Below are positions 1 to 12,228 of a stretch of DNA of 64,000 nucleotides, one piece after another (the first letter of the stretch is position 1; each line of letters opens with the position of its first letter). Source of the DNA: Zeugodacus cucurbitae (Eukaryota > Arthropoda > Insecta > Diptera > Tephritidae); assembly GCF_028554725.1 (NCBI RefSeq), contig NC_071670.1, positions 51,697,501-51,761,500 on the forward strand, in the 5' to 3' direction. The notes beneath the pieces were generated by a model. It saw only the letters and a list, made by a program, of their open reading frames with translations. It was not told the origin of the DNA and did not search any database. Both the position numbers and the translations under genes were made by a program.

Positions 1-794
1 TCATTGTTGTTTTTGTTATTCAACAAATCTCGTTTGTTGCACTAATTATATAGCGGTCTTACAAGTCTTTAATACCTCTTGCAAGTCTTCAACACCATTT
101 ACTTAGTTTGTTTGGTCTTTTGCTTCGGAATAGGTCTTCATTTTGTGGATAATTTCTTCCTTGCAATTAAATTTCTTTTCACCGATCTTTCCTTCAGGGT
201 CTGAGAACAGGAATAATTTGATATAGATCATATAATGGGATACGGAACCAATTTCAGGCCTAATCAATGCCATTGATATCTTCTTTATATGAGAGCTCGC
301 GCGTTATACAGTCTTTTCAGATCTCTCATATACCTTAATATTCAAGTGTGATTTGTCTAGCAAGTTGGTACATTTAGAGTATTAGCTATTTCGATAAACT
401 TAGTTTTACGGTTTTCAAATTAGCTAGAATTGTGTTATGTTTTCAAGCTCTCTCTTTGGTGTACCGTACATTGTATTCGGCTTGTATGGAGTTTAATAAA
501 TCACTGAACGATACGAAAACAAGAAAACGCGTGCAAAACTTTGTAGTATTATGAATTTTGAAGATAAAAAGAAACTTAAGCAGGAACTATGGATCCGGAG
601 CAAATATTTTGTTCAAGAAACCTTGCGGACTCATTAAAACTTCTAAGTTCTGTCGTCTTTTCTTATATTCCTTTTCTTCGGTTGCGGCATCAGTTAAGAT
701 TAGTCGTACTTTTTGAACGTTTGAGGCATCTATATTTTTTATGATTCCGAGTTTTCCCATTCAGCAATCCCTATATATGTAGCCTACTACTTCA
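1..794. other. AT-rich DNA, no gene seen
   Basis: No reading frame, RNA gene or recognisable repeat stands out. The stretch lies downstream of Lim1, about 10 kb past its stop codon, and is probably intergenic. It may hold older, unrecognisable parts of the decayed LINE described next. Confidence 0.4.
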
Positions 795-1055
795 TTTCAC
801 CATGCAGCATCCTTCTTCTGTCGTAGACACCGCTTACGCGGTTATAGCCGAGTTCACAATAGCGCGCCATTAATTTCTCCTTTTGGCAGTTTAGAGCCAA
901 TTGGTAATACCAAGTGAAGCCAGGTCCTTTTCCACTTAGTCCTTCCAACGGAGTGGAGGTCTCCTTCTTCCTCGGCTTCCACCAGCGGGTACTGCATAGA
1001 ACACTTTCAGAGCTGAAACACTTTCGTTCATTCGAACAACTTGCAGCATCCTAAG
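795..1055 (-). pseudogene. Decayed LINE reverse-transcriptase C-terminus (RTE-like)
   Basis: Read on the minus strand, this stretch gives a broken but familiar LINE tail. A block like LQVVRMNESVSALKVFYAVP is followed by GG-RGRRRPPLRWKD, a stop codon, VEKDLASLGITNW, another stop, AKRR and WRAIVNSAITA. This order (VVRM, then a basic R-R-P-L-RW patch, then V-DL--LGI-NW and a WR end) is typical of the C-terminal end of RTE-like LINE ORF2 proteins that are abundant in flies. Several in-frame stops show it is dead. The upstream RT catalytic region is not visible to the right, so this is a 5'-truncated copy. The clade is recalled from the motif pattern, not from a search. Confidence 0.6.
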
Positions 1056-4000
1056 ATGTTAATTTAGACAGATTTTCATCAGCTTCATACTGCATTAGTT
1101 GTTCCACAATAGTCTAAAAATACCATTCTTCTAAAAATTTCAAAACATCGCAAGTGTTCATTTTAAACGACACGTTATTACTTATAACTTATCTTACAAC
1201 GGGGACGAAGGAACATATCAAATATTGGAAAAGTTTCATCCAAACTTCTTGAATTAGCAAAAGGAATTGTGAAGAATCACGAAATTCATCGCTTCATAAT
1301 CGAAAAGTTACCTAGTGAATACGATATTTCCCATAAAATTGTTGTGCTTTCGTAGAATGCTTGATCTTTTGTCATTCCCCCTGGTTTTTATCCTAACAAT
1401 ATCTTATTTGAGCGCAGTTTTCACTCTTGTACCGAAGCTATGACCTTTAACCTCGCTTTTCCTAGTTAATTCGATGTTTTAAGATCGGACCACTATAGAA
1501 TCAAGAGCTATAGTACATGATACATACATATGTATGTCGTCCTCCCCCTTAAGATGTTTTGAAAGTTAGGTTAGGTAAATGAGGACGAGCTTGAGATCAG
1601 TTCTTCAGGGTAAATAATATCTCCAACATCTTGTCTAAAACGTTGTTGCCTTTAAGCTTATGGAAGGAGTATAAACTGCTTTCCAGGCCCATATGTAAGT
1701 GCTAGTATATTAGCTCTATCCGTCCAAAATATATCGATTATTTTTACCAACAAGCTCGGATATATTCTATCGATTATAATGTTAGTAACATAGCCCTTTG
1801 GAGCTCGAGAGACTTCTACAAAATATTCACAGGCAAGTTAGCTTGTCATAAAACTTTCAAATATCAATTCTTTCTATGAGTGACTCCTATGTTCTTCTGA
1901 CCTAAACAGAGATCCATTTCGTGTTTACACGTTATATATATAGGTATATAATATTATAATCCCGTGAACTAATTCCAAAGGTAACTAATTATGAGTATCA
2001 ATCGTATTGTAAATCGATATATCATTTTGGAGGTGTACTTAAATACGAACATATTACCGTTACACATAAGTAACTGTACATATACGAAAACATTAACGCA
2101 TATGTTCAATTGGCATTACGTGATGACAACAATCGTATGTAATATTTATATTTGTAATCCTTTTTGATCGTTCAACGCCCCAATTCGACAACTTTGACAG
2201 CTACAATAACGACAACAGCTACAATTTGACAATGACAAAGGACACAGCATGAAAATACACACACACACACACATATTTCTATACAATAAATACACATAAA
2301 GGCAGGGAAGGTGTTGCCACATACACGAACCTAAAGGGCAAGTGCATGGAGGGGAGGGTTGGAGAGGTGATTTCGTTGCTCAGCTGGATTTAATAGTTTT
2401 CATGGATTTGATGCCTTTGAAGTAATTTCGTGGTAATGTTCGCCACACAGTTGGAAAGCGCGAATGGTCATCCATAACTGTAGCAAATAAATAGGCAATG
2501 CTGCTGCTGCTGTTGTTGTTGTTATTATTGTAGTTGTTTTTGTTTTGGCTGTTATTGCAGCAATTTGTTGCACGTACGATGTTAGAGTTGCATTTGTATT
2601 GTTGTTTGTTGTTGTTGTATGTGGCATGAACATTAAATTTAATGACCGCTACCGGTGATACGAGTCCATGCCACATTGCAAACTCACACACACACATACA
2701 AACAGTTGAGCAGCGGAACACGCAAACACTGTGTGCAGGATTACGGCAGATGGACGGACAAAAGCGCTGATAAACAGACAATCAAGTGAGCAGACAGACA
2801 CTGTCAGGCAATTACATACATACATATAAACACACAGCAGCAGCAATAACCAACAACAAATAGTCATATGGCAGAGCAACTGACTAGCAGCGAATTAGTT
2901 CAGAGCGCAGGCAGCGGGACACCGAACTCGGGGTAACGCCGAACGCCGGTGCAAAATGCACATTTATCAATCACAAATGTGGACACATGGAATCATCATT
3001 ATCATCAGTCAGTCAGTTTATGGCATGCCGACAGCGTTGGGTTGAGCTGGGCAGGGCCGGGCCGAGCATAGCAATGCTAGACACGCTGGTGACTGGCAGT
3101 CATTTGTGCATCACCGCCAAGCATGAACACCCTTCTGATGGACAGGCAGGAAGGAAAGTGAAGGTAGATAGGCAGGCAGGCAGTCTAGCAGCCCTGGCCG
3201 GATGGCGGCAGACATTGATAGTTCGCCATTTCGGTAGAAAACCAACAATGCTGCTGCTTATTTTGTGGGCTGTAAAGGACACACAACTGGTTCACGTTGG
3301 ATACATTGGAGGAGCAATACGAGTGCACTGTGGTTTATTTTTGGGTATTTATTATTTAATATTTATCAATTTGTTCAGTAGGGAGTAGCAGACGTTTTGT
3401 TTTCTCTTTATCCATTATGTTGCAATTCTGAACAATTCTTCAACGATCGTCTATGTGTGATTGTTGAAAATTATAGAATTTCTATTCATATTTATGGCTC
3501 AGCTATAGTATACTGAACTTAGCAAAATAAAAAAGTTTTTAACAAATACTTTTTTGCTGCATTATGATCGATACACTTTAAATCGTCGGATAAGTCCGAA
3601 AGATGCATTTTGGGAGCTTTAACTCTATATTCTACGATCCAACATTATGGACCTTGTCTTATGTTTTATGTCTAAGAAAGTCCTAGGGTGCCTATGGTGC
3701 ATTGATTATCCATTTGACCTTTTTATCGACCAAATTCCTTTTAAAAATAAATTTTCAGCGACACTCCTCTTCTTGTTGTTGTAGCGGCAGAAAACATACC
3801 CAAAATAATTTTGAGGAAATGCTTCTGAGCAGTCAATCCTTTGCGGTATAAAACTCTGTGACCATTCCAGTTACGTAGAGCCGACTGTTGTGGGGACGGA
3901 GTAATAAGGACTTCTATTATCATGACTCATCTTAGAATATCCAGACAGACGATTATTATATAATTTTCAGTTCATATTCGTAAAAACTCTATATATTTTC

Positions 4001-7000
4001 CTGTGGAACACGACTGATTTTCTAACAACTTGTTGGTATCTTTCTGGAAGCATATCTTAATGATCAAATTGAGGTTGAACTTCATTTTAATGATGTTCGG
4101 AACGTTTTTAACTAGTATCAGTTACATAAAGTTTTTTTTTTTGAATTTGACTGCCGGAACCCCGTAGATTTAGGTTATTGTTGTATAGCAAACGAAATTG
4201 CTCGAAATTGCCTTGAGTTGGTTGATACGAAGCCTTTTAATGTCTATAAAATATCATCCATAGTTAGTGCTTAGATGGCCTGGTCTCTTCTAAAATCCAT
4301 ATGTATATTGTATTGTAAGTATATAAAGATTACAGAAACTGAATAAAGTGTACTTGAACTCCAGCTGCTCCAGCTTCAATACTTGACTAAAATCAAACAT
4401 TTTTTTCGAATTACTCAACAAAAGCATTTTGAGATGATCTTGAACATTCGATTGGTTCGATATAGATCAGACCATTTAGCTTGTATTTTAAATGTTGGGT
4501 ATACTTGGATTTTCGATAGATATTTTCCATCGAACGAGGGCACTTTAGGCGAACATCTGGAACGCATGAGTACCACTCGTGAAATCAGGCATTCAATCTC
4601 AACCGAATTAATAAATTTTGTATAGAAACTTTCTAATCGCGGTCTCTTCTATCAGGGGGTTTAAAACTTGTAGGAGGCTTTTCATCACGGGAGTAAGAAA
4701 AAAATGATTCGAAAACATTTAGGATTAAAAAAGAACTACACTTTGGAAATGATTCTTAAACCTTTTGACTGTGGAAGTTTATCCAAAACAGACATGCGAA
4801 TTTCTTTTACAAATTTATTCTAGTTAGTCTTCGAACTATTTAATGGTCTAAACTCAGATGACTTCACATAACAAAGAGATTATAAATGAACACCACTGTA
4901 AAATTTACCGAAAATTCTGAAATCCTTGAATGACGAAATGCTGATAGGGGTTAGAGGGGTGTGATGTAAAGCGAAATCACCGAATTGTGTGTATCGACAT
5001 GCGTGCATCTCATGTGTGTTGTTCGAGTGCGTGTTCAACAACACGAATTATGTGCAATCGAGACAATGGAATGTGACGACCCAAACGAGCCAACGACCAA
5101 GGACCCACAACATAACAGCAAAGCGGCCATCACATTCATAACAACAACAAAAACAATAATAACAACAAAAGCAAATACGCTAGACAGCACTAGGGGTGCA
5201 TAAACATGAGTGACAACAACAAATAACAACATTGATGAAAGTTCCAACATGAATGCGAACAACACCCGGCCGAGCCACAAGTGACACATGAGCGCCTCTG
5301 AACACACGCATACACTCGCATAAACCTCTGCTTGTGCGAGGTATATTGACTCCTCTGTTTGGCAGCAATGTAATGTTTGCTCGCCTCGTCGCTCTGGTCA
5401 GCTTCATCCAGTCAAAAGGTTTCGTTGCATGCTGCCTGACCCACAGCCGCCTGTGTCGGTCCATCTGTCCGTCCGAGCGTAGAGTGGACAATGAGGCTGC
5501 GAAACGGACGCTCAATGGCTGCTTTGCTGGTTTGAGCACTTTGACAGGCCGGATTCGCAGTCAGAGTATTCAGAGCGGTGCGGTGCGGTGCGGAGAGGCG
5601 TGGTGGTGATAACGGCTTGCACAAGGACATCGTGCTGCATTCGGCTTTTGTTGTTTTGTGATAGAGACATAAGCGTCGCTTGCAACGCTGCAACATGCAA
5701 CGGTGTAACAACGATGCAACATCAGCAGCAGCAGCAGTCATTTGAAGGGGCTTCGCCTTTGAAGTGCATCCAAAATGTACACATATGTCAGATGAACGCC
5801 GGTGCTTTTGTGGCAACATTGACATTGCGGGTGGACATGCGTGCGCCATTTGAAAGTGTTTCGATTTGTGTTGCATGTCGTTGCGCTGTGGCAATGCAGT
5901 GTAGCGACCGTGAACTGGAACTGTGGTCATGCGTGTGCTTACTTGTGTGCGTGTATGGGTGTGAGTTATTGCATCGAATTTACGTGGAATCGCATAGGTT
6001 TGCCATCTAATGGCTGCTGCATTAGACACGTATAAATGTACCATACATCAGGCATTGGCGCTTGTTTCCGTGGTGCATATGTATGTTGCATGCGCGCAGA
6101 AAGGTGTCTTTTGAGTTGCAATGGATATACTGTTCTGGACCCACCTCGATCTCATTTCAAACACAATAAATACATACAGCCATCTCTTCGACACTTTGAC
6201 ACTTTGTAGATTGCATTGCCATTGCACAAAGTTCTTCAACTCTTCGCCCTTCTATTATTCTTCGATTATCTCAAGATAGTAATTTCTTCCATAAACGTTT
6301 CACATTTGTCTTCCGTGCTGAAATTTCTGTTGTCTTTGAAGTTACGCTGCAATTCTTGTGTGGGAGTTTCGTGTGAAGACCACATGTGAAGGCGTTTAAC
6401 TTTTCTCATGCAATTTTCACACCTTCATTTTCACTTTTCTCATTGCAGTAGTACATTTCTCCACATTTGATCTAAATAAATGAATGAATGTCTTGCGGGG
6501 TTGCAGTCATCATTTTTCATATTTTTTAACTAACAGATCATGAATTTTTGGTTACTTTCTACAACGATTATTAAAGTTTGGTTATCTTATTTAAAGGTCA
6601 GTCAAAGAAGCTTTAGTTTTAAAAGTTTCTATAACCATTTTAGTAGGTTTAATCTTTTTGGTGAAATATTCTTACCACTGTTTCATGAAACCTGTCGCCG
6701 AACTGTCTACAAAATTCTGATTATCAGATGGCTAAAGCATCCCAGTGATCCCCTATTCAATTTAGAAGATGCTTTTTTAACGATTTTTGTCCGATTATTT
6801 AACCTTTTCCTAGATAGATCGCTAAAAAAAATTAGATATTCAATAAATATGGAAAGAACATAGTCTATCGCTGATTCGACGAGTTCAATGTGTCAGCTAC
6901 CCCTTAAAGAGCTTCCCTGGGTTATTAGGTGACAGATGTCCAGAGTTCGTGGTGAAAGAACACCGATTGAAGTTGTGAGAGCTAGCTGTCGGTGCGAAAC

Positions 7001-7379
7001 GTGTCTCTCATTCTCACTGAGGATATAAAATGCAAAATGTTTAGGCGTACCCGGGGGATTTTCTGCGGTGGTGGTAGCGAAACATGAATACACAGTGCTA
7101 TATAACCCATAAGCAGTATATGTTGAGGTGAGAGGAAATAGGAAACATTTTTATTTTCTGTAGAGGAATGTAGCCATATTTTTATTGAATACTTGGTATA
7201 CGTCTTGCGTAGTACAAAACCTTAAAAAACTGATAAAATTAAAAAAAATAATAATAATTGTCAAAGTTATGACATTTTACGCAACAAGAGTATTTTTGAA
7301 GAGGCTTGTCGTGACTACGATTCCAGTCCATTAGCTCAACTGAAACCATAAAACCAAACAAAGTTTGTTATTATAAGGA
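1056..7379. other. Intergenic DNA downstream of Lim1, no supported gene
   Basis: Open frames here (for example 2380-2781, 2987-3388 and 5412-6044) have microsatellite-like or random composition, no domain, and overlap equally long frames on the other strand, so none is called. The interval alternates AT-rich stretches with more GC-balanced ones such as 4960-6240. The minus strand of about 3755-3900 contains a CAGTCGG-CTACGTAACTGGAA block followed by GCCGCTACAACAACAAG. It looks like one of the short interspersed repeats common in fruit-fly genomes, but this is from memory only. No RNA gene was recognised. Confidence 0.45.
2255..2273. repeat. (AC)n microsatellite
   Basis: A run of AC dinucleotides of about 19 bases. 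Similar CA/TG tracts occur near 20510 and 45207. Confidence 0.85.
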
Positions 7380-7547
7380 CTTTGGTGTCCTTGAACGATT
7401 CATTGAAATGAGAAAAAATGTTTATGCAAACGGGGACGATTTTCTCAAAATGGCTACTTTTTTATCTGTTGAAATGTATTGAAAAATTCATAACATTGAT
7501 ATGAAAATTTAAACAAACAAATGAAATCGTTCAAGGACACACCAAAT
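7380..7547. repeat. Short element with inverted ends
   Basis: The left end reads TTTGGTGTCCTTGAACGATT and the right end is its near-perfect reverse complement (AATCGTTCAAGGACACACCAAA), with one two-base insertion between the arms. The arms enclose about 120 bases of AT-rich, non-coding DNA. This is the layout of a very small MITE or a long imperfect hairpin. No clear target-site duplication was seen outside the arms, so the DNA-transposon reading is tentative. Confidence 0.5.
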
Positions 7548-8639
7548 AAATTACGAACAATTTGAAAACTCTTTCGGCAATTCAAGTCACCGCAACGATG
7601 TTTTCAGAAAAACATGATTTCGAGATAATCGCGTTTATATATTGTAGTTTCAAGTAGTCTAGTGTAGTAGTAGTGTAGCAAGATGCAAAACGATACAACT
7701 TCGCTTCTACTGCTTAAATCTCTATAAAAATTTGACATTTCATCCTTAAGGAGTCCAACAATGGAACTCATCTATTGGTTGGTTAGGTGATGGTCACCGT
7801 TGATCTATGTACATCGAACTTAGATAAGTGCAAAACTTTCACATTGTTATATTATATTGAACTATTGGGACGTTTCGAATCCGAGTTGATCTTCTTCCAT
7901 GGTCACACAACGGACGAATATTTCCATTATATTCTTTAAATTTGACCCTTGCGACTCCTTTTTGGTTTTAAACTTGAAAAAATCACTTGTCGGCAGAAAT
8001 TTTAATGGAATATGTAGGTTATTGCTATCACGGCGATCTACTTTGCAGACTTCCAAAAAACGTAAAAGAGTTGGATCATCTCAAGTGTTAAGTACTCATG
8101 GAAGCACCTTCGTATGTTCCATTTTTTCTATCATATGCTAATAAATTGTGGGAATGTGTAATCCTCCCAGTATTTTTGACATTTAATATAATTTACAGTA
8201 AATTTATAGGATAGCTCATTCTTTCTCTCCGGATTTTTTATCTCTCTATGTTTCACGCTGTGTATATTTTGCACTAATTTTGGTTTTAGGTTCCTTTATT
8301 CCTATTGTCCTTATTCCCTTGTGACGGCCTGGTTTTTTAGTGATTTTTTTTAATTTTTTTCTACGACCAGTAAATAGATAAATTTATGTTATTTATTAAC
8401 ATATATTTTGACAGTAAAAATATAAATTTTGAGCTAAACATATTGTGTAGAACATGAGTTACGAGTTCAGAACACCACTGCTGATGACACACGATTCCAG
8501 CTGATTGCCTTATCGGAAACAAAAAAAATAGTGGTGTTTTAATCTGTAAGCTTAAATGCATGGAACGCACTACGATCAAGTGAATATACCAAAAAATGGA
8601 CTTTTGGTAGACATACGAAAAAAATTGAGAATTTTGGGT
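7548..8639. other. AT-rich DNA, no gene seen
   Basis: Two overlapping antisense frames (7862-8056 minus, 7899-8141 plus) have no recognisable domain. At about 7605-7640 there is a TTTTCAGAAAAACATGATTT-CGAGATAATCGCGTTT block that resembles the repeat at 8640-8975. No other structure was found. Confidence 0.35.
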
Positions 8640-8975
8640 TTTGTTTTTATTTTTTTTGCTATAAAAAATCGAAATTTTTAGAATCTTCAAATAATAAAAG
8701 AGCGCTCCATGGGTTTATATGTGCTGAATATAACCTACGAATTTCAAGTCATTCGGTCAAGTCGTTTTTGAGATACGATAGAGTAAAGTTTGAGAAACAC
8801 GGTTTTGAGAAAAACGCGTTCAAAATTTCCAGCAGCCAACTGAACGCTTCGGACAGCTACGTCTTCTAACAGCTGTATTTTTAAAACGACTTCGAATTTC
8901 TCAAAATCACTTTACTACCATATTCTAAACATGTTAAGTCAGCTATTTATGATTAAAAAAAGCACATGGGATGTC
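8640..8975 (+). repeat. Diverged interspersed repeat, non-coding
   Basis: It contains the phrases TTTTTGAGATACGA, GAGAAACACGGTTTTGAG and AAACGCGTTCAAAATTT in the same order and spacing as the repeat at 25680-25960 (TTTTTGAGATATCT, TTGAGAAAATTAGTTTTGAG, AAGCCGTTTAAAGTTT). Both then mention a GGC/CGGA-type segment after about 30 bases. I infer two old copies of one family. No coding capacity is visible and the family is not identified. Confidence 0.4.
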
Positions 8976-10356
8976 CCTCTTAATGATTGAATTTAACATC
9001 TTCTGTACCCGTAGTTAAATTCTTCTTCTTCTTAATCGTTTCTTCCATTATTTCTCAATCCTTTGGAGTAAAAACAACCATTTTATTCACATTTTAGTTA
9101 ACAATTTGTTTATTTGAATTATATGATTTGTTTTTGTTTGACGTTTTTCACTTGTTATTTGTTATCATACACGACTTTCATCATATTATTACCGTAATAG
9201 TTTTGCTGATAAATATAATATCATATTTATGCATATATGTATATATATATATATTTATTTATTTATAATTACTTACACATTAAGCTAACACTATATTCTT
9301 TATACATTTTACAATACAATTCTTCTGCTTTTTTTCATAATAATAATAAATTGTTTACCTTATACTTCTTCATAGTGGGCCTTGCTCTTTTCACTAGTTG
9401 TTTTTTGTTTTTGTTTTTTAATTATTCCTGTTTTGTTTTCGTTTTTTTCTATATTAATATCAGCATTTTACATATATATATTTAATATTACATAGGTTTC
9501 ACTATTAGCAATAAATTATACAGCTTACAACTACAATAGATAAATAAGATACATAACTGAACGAAAAAATAAAGAAGGTTTACATAGTAATTGGTGTGCA
9601 GTGGAGAGCATAAAAATTGCAGACATACATACATACAAACATTCATTATAAAATCGAAATTAAGTTAAGGAAAAGTTTTTTTTACATCATAATGGGGGTG
9701 CGTTGTTTGACAACATATTTTTTTTTTAAGAAAAAGTAGGAAAGATAACAAAAAAATTAAGGATAAAAATAAGCTTGCTTTTGTGGTACATTTTAGCAAA
9801 AATTTCTTTTTTTTTTGTTGCACATTCAAAGTGGTTGCTGTGTTTTGATTTCATTTTACATATTCACTAATTTAATTTTTTAAATATATAACTGTTTATA
9901 TATTTAATTTTCTGCTTGATTTTGTTTTTGTTTTTTATTTTTTCATTTAAGTGCCACAAATTTATGCTTTTCAGGATTATCGAAAGTTGTTTTTTTTTTG
10001 CTTTGTTTTATACACAAAATACAAATAGGCTTAGCTTAGATGCTTGTGTGTGTGGTTGTTGTGGGGAAAGATTTGTTTTTGTTGTTGTTCTTTGTATAAC
10101 TATTAGCTAGCTGCAGCGCTTTTTATTTGTGCTTTTTCGCATAGAAAATAAATTAAATTTATTTTTGGCCATTTTTCGGCTGGCTATTTCGAGGAGCGCT
10201 GCTTTTTTTCACACCAGTGTAACATATATTTGCTAGTATTTTTTCTCAATTCAATATAATTTACATTGCCGCAATTTTGCTCAAAAGAAAAGCATTTAGA
10301 TATGCGCCGCCATTTTGTTTTCTCCGTTGCGTCGCATTCTGCTGCCAGCGTCTGCA
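8976..10356 (-). other. Lim1: Lim1 3' UTR and downstream flank (extent unknown)
   Basis: This AT-rich stretch follows the last Lim1 coding exon and has no supportable frame. Minus-strand AATAAA hexamers occur at 10163-10158 and 10127-10122, and more A/T-rich hexamer-like sites lie further down to about 9.1 kb, so the cleavage site cannot be fixed by eye. A fly homeobox gene can easily have a 1 kb 3' UTR. The boundary with intergenic DNA is not visible. Confidence 0.4.
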
Positions 10357-10692
10357 TCACCACTGTTCCAGCAGCTCCAATTGTTCCGGCGGCAGCACTT
10401 CTTGCTTCAATTGCAGTTGCGGTTCTTGCAGCTGTTGCTGTTGTTGTTCCAGTTGCTGTTCATTCGAGAGCAACAGCGCTGCCATCGCTTCTGCTTGCGC
10501 CGCTGCGGTTGTTGTTGTTGTGTCTGCAGCGACTGCTGGTGGTGGTGGCAGCAGAGACGCTGGTGATGACTGCGATTGCAATTGCACGTGGTGTCGTTGC
10601 TGCTGTTGTTGTTGTTGGTGTTGCTGATGGTGTTGTTGTTGTGCGCTCAATGTCTTCAGCAGCAGCAGGCGATTGGCCAATTGTTTTGTATA
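10357..10692 (-). other. In-frame open extension after the Lim1 stop codon
   Basis: Directly after the Lim1 TAA (10695-10693) the same frame stays open for 111 codons and stops at 10357. The hypothetical extension is rich in Gln, Ala, Leu and Thr (runs of Q, PPPP, TTTTT) and ends in Gln-Trp. Two readings are possible: ordinary 3' UTR whose CAG/CAA-type repeats contain no stops, or a stop-codon readthrough tail, a phenomenon known for many fly genes. Against readthrough are the TAA-T context, normally an efficient stop, and the fact that other frames here, including 10266-10736 on the plus strand, are also open because of the repeats. Confidence 0.35.
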
Positions 10693-10994
10693 TTACCAAA
10701 CCAGTCCTTCGTTTTGCATATTCGATGGTTCGCTGAAATTCGCCGCTGTCAGGAATTCCGGTGATGCGGAGCGCGGGCCATTCGGTTGTTGTTGTTGTTG
10801 CTGCTGTTGCTGTTGCACTTGCTGTTGTTGTGCTTGTTGTTGCGCAGCCAGTAGATGTTCAGGTGGTGGCGGTGGCCCGCCAGCCGATTGTATACTCATT
10901 GGTGGGCCACCAGCTTGACTGAGGAATTGCGATTCGGGTGTGAGACCAAATTCATTCACCATCGGTATGGGGCCGGTGTGATCCATGGGACCGC
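10693..10994 (-). CDS. Lim1: Lim1 terminal coding exon (C-terminus, polyQ)
   Basis: This is the last coding exon of the LIM-homeodomain transcription factor Lim1. It begins after a minus-strand acceptor (CACTTACAG, then GCGGTCCC). Its first two bases complete the glycine codon left open by the exon at 11964-12228, and 99 further codons run to the TAA at 10695-10693. The protein is Gly/Pro-rich (a PPPPPEHLL block), then carries a glutamine tract (QQQAQQQQ followed by a run of 10 Q), then SASPEFLTAANFSEPSN, and ends MQNEGLVW. Vertebrate Lhx1 also ends in Asn-Glu-x-x-Val-Trp, so this is probably the true C-terminus. The Q tract is encoded by mixed CAA/CAG codons and is likely length-variable. 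In the family this region acts in transcriptional activation. Confidence 0.88.
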
Positions 10995-11963
10995 CTGTAA
11001 GTGAATAAAAATAGAGTAAACGTCAGTAAATGTGAAGTCGATTTGGTAAAATATTTTAAAATACTTTTTGAATTAAGATATTAGTTGGAGGAAGATGACG
11101 ATTAAGCTTGAACCACACTTTTTTTTGGATTTGTGAAAGTTGGGCGATATTAAAGACCTATCCATAGTATTGTGGCTATCCTTGGGACACACTCTTTCTA
11201 TAGTTTTCGATGTATGGACTCTTGGAAGGCTTAAACTAAATGTTTAAAGGGATGAAAATTATTTTTCTAATTAATGGACGGAGCTCTCAACTCAGAAGAA
11301 AATCGTGGTAATTTGGGCGATTAGATGAAGGGACTGACAGAGCCGTGCCTTTAATAGATTTCTGTGGTTCTAAACATTTTGGATATCTTCGGGTATCCAG
11401 TGGATTGGTAGGAGTCGATTTTAGACGCCTCATCGGATTGCAATAAACTTCAATGTCTTCTTAGATACTTGTCTCTTGATTCTTTGGTAGGAACTTTAAC
11501 TTTTCTGCTGTCAAAGTGGGAATCCCGTATTCTCCGTCAGCTCCCAAACCTAACCTAACAATTGACCTTGATATCGATCGATATTGATTTTGACATAGAT
11601 AACTCGGTCATCCCTTTCTCATGGAAATCGCTTTAAACCCATCTTAACGGAGCACTTTCTACGACTGAGGGCGATACCGCTGCCATGATAGAGGGTCTGC
11701 GCAACGGATGCGTATTTTGTGCCGGTCATTGCATGTAAGCACGACGGAGTTCGTCAAAATAAATTGAAAAATGCTTTACTAACAATAACTACTACTTTTC
11801 TTTGCATTTAGTATGAATTCAATCGCTTTGAAAAATTAATCACTTGACCTCTCATAAGCTTAATCATCTCCAAACTTAAATATCTTACATAATATAATAT
11901 GACTACATAAATATATGTACGTGTGCATAATAAAATGTAACAAAAATTACTTACAAAACCTAC
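10995..11963 (-). other. Lim1: Lim1 intron, 969 bases
   Basis: The intron has a GT donor right after the exon at 11964-12228 and an AG acceptor before 10994, in phase 1. The interior has no coding frame. It contains ACCTAACCTAAC-like and 11640-11760 patches that look repeat-derived, but no family could be named. Confidence 0.8.
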
Positions 11964-12228
11964 CTGGTGTATTGAACGGCATTGGTCCACCCGGATGTCC
12001 TGGAAAGAATGGCCCATCATGCGGATGAAACGGTGGACCACCATAACCAAATTCGAATTTGCCATCAGCCGCGAAATAAGGGAAACCAGGCCCGTCGTCC
12101 AGACCACCAGGTGAGAGATTCATGGGGAAGCCGCGCATTTTACGCGCACCGCCAAAGAACGGTGGACGGCCCATGCTGGTGATTTGTTTCATGCGTCGCT
12201 CCTTGGAACGTTTGTTCTGGAACCAAAC
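11964..12228 (-). CDS. Lim1: Lim1 exon: homeodomain helix 3 end and Gly/Pro/Phe-rich region
   Basis: The exon opens after a TTTTTGCAG acceptor with VWFQNKRSKERRMKQ. This is homeodomain positions 47 onward: Trp48, Phe49, Gln50 and Asn51, the base-contacting recognition-helix residues. Lys at position 52 replaces the Arg of vertebrate Lhx1. After the homeodomain come ITSMGRPPFFGGARKMRGFP and a stretch rich in Gly, Pro, Phe, Asp and His with no globular domain. The 265-base exon starts in phase 0 and ends in phase 1 at a GTAGGT donor. It is separated from the rest of the homeobox by 29 kb. Confidence 0.93.

Noticed and set aside
5412..6044. 210-codon minus-strand frame
   Set aside because: It is the longest frame outside Lim1 and the LINE, but its composition is random-like (many Cys, His, Thr), it has no domain, and it overlaps several long frames on the plus strand.
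10266..10736. 156-codon plus-strand frame rich in Ala/Val/Leu
   Set aside because: It is the antisense shadow of CAG-type repeats in the Lim1 last exon and the following region.
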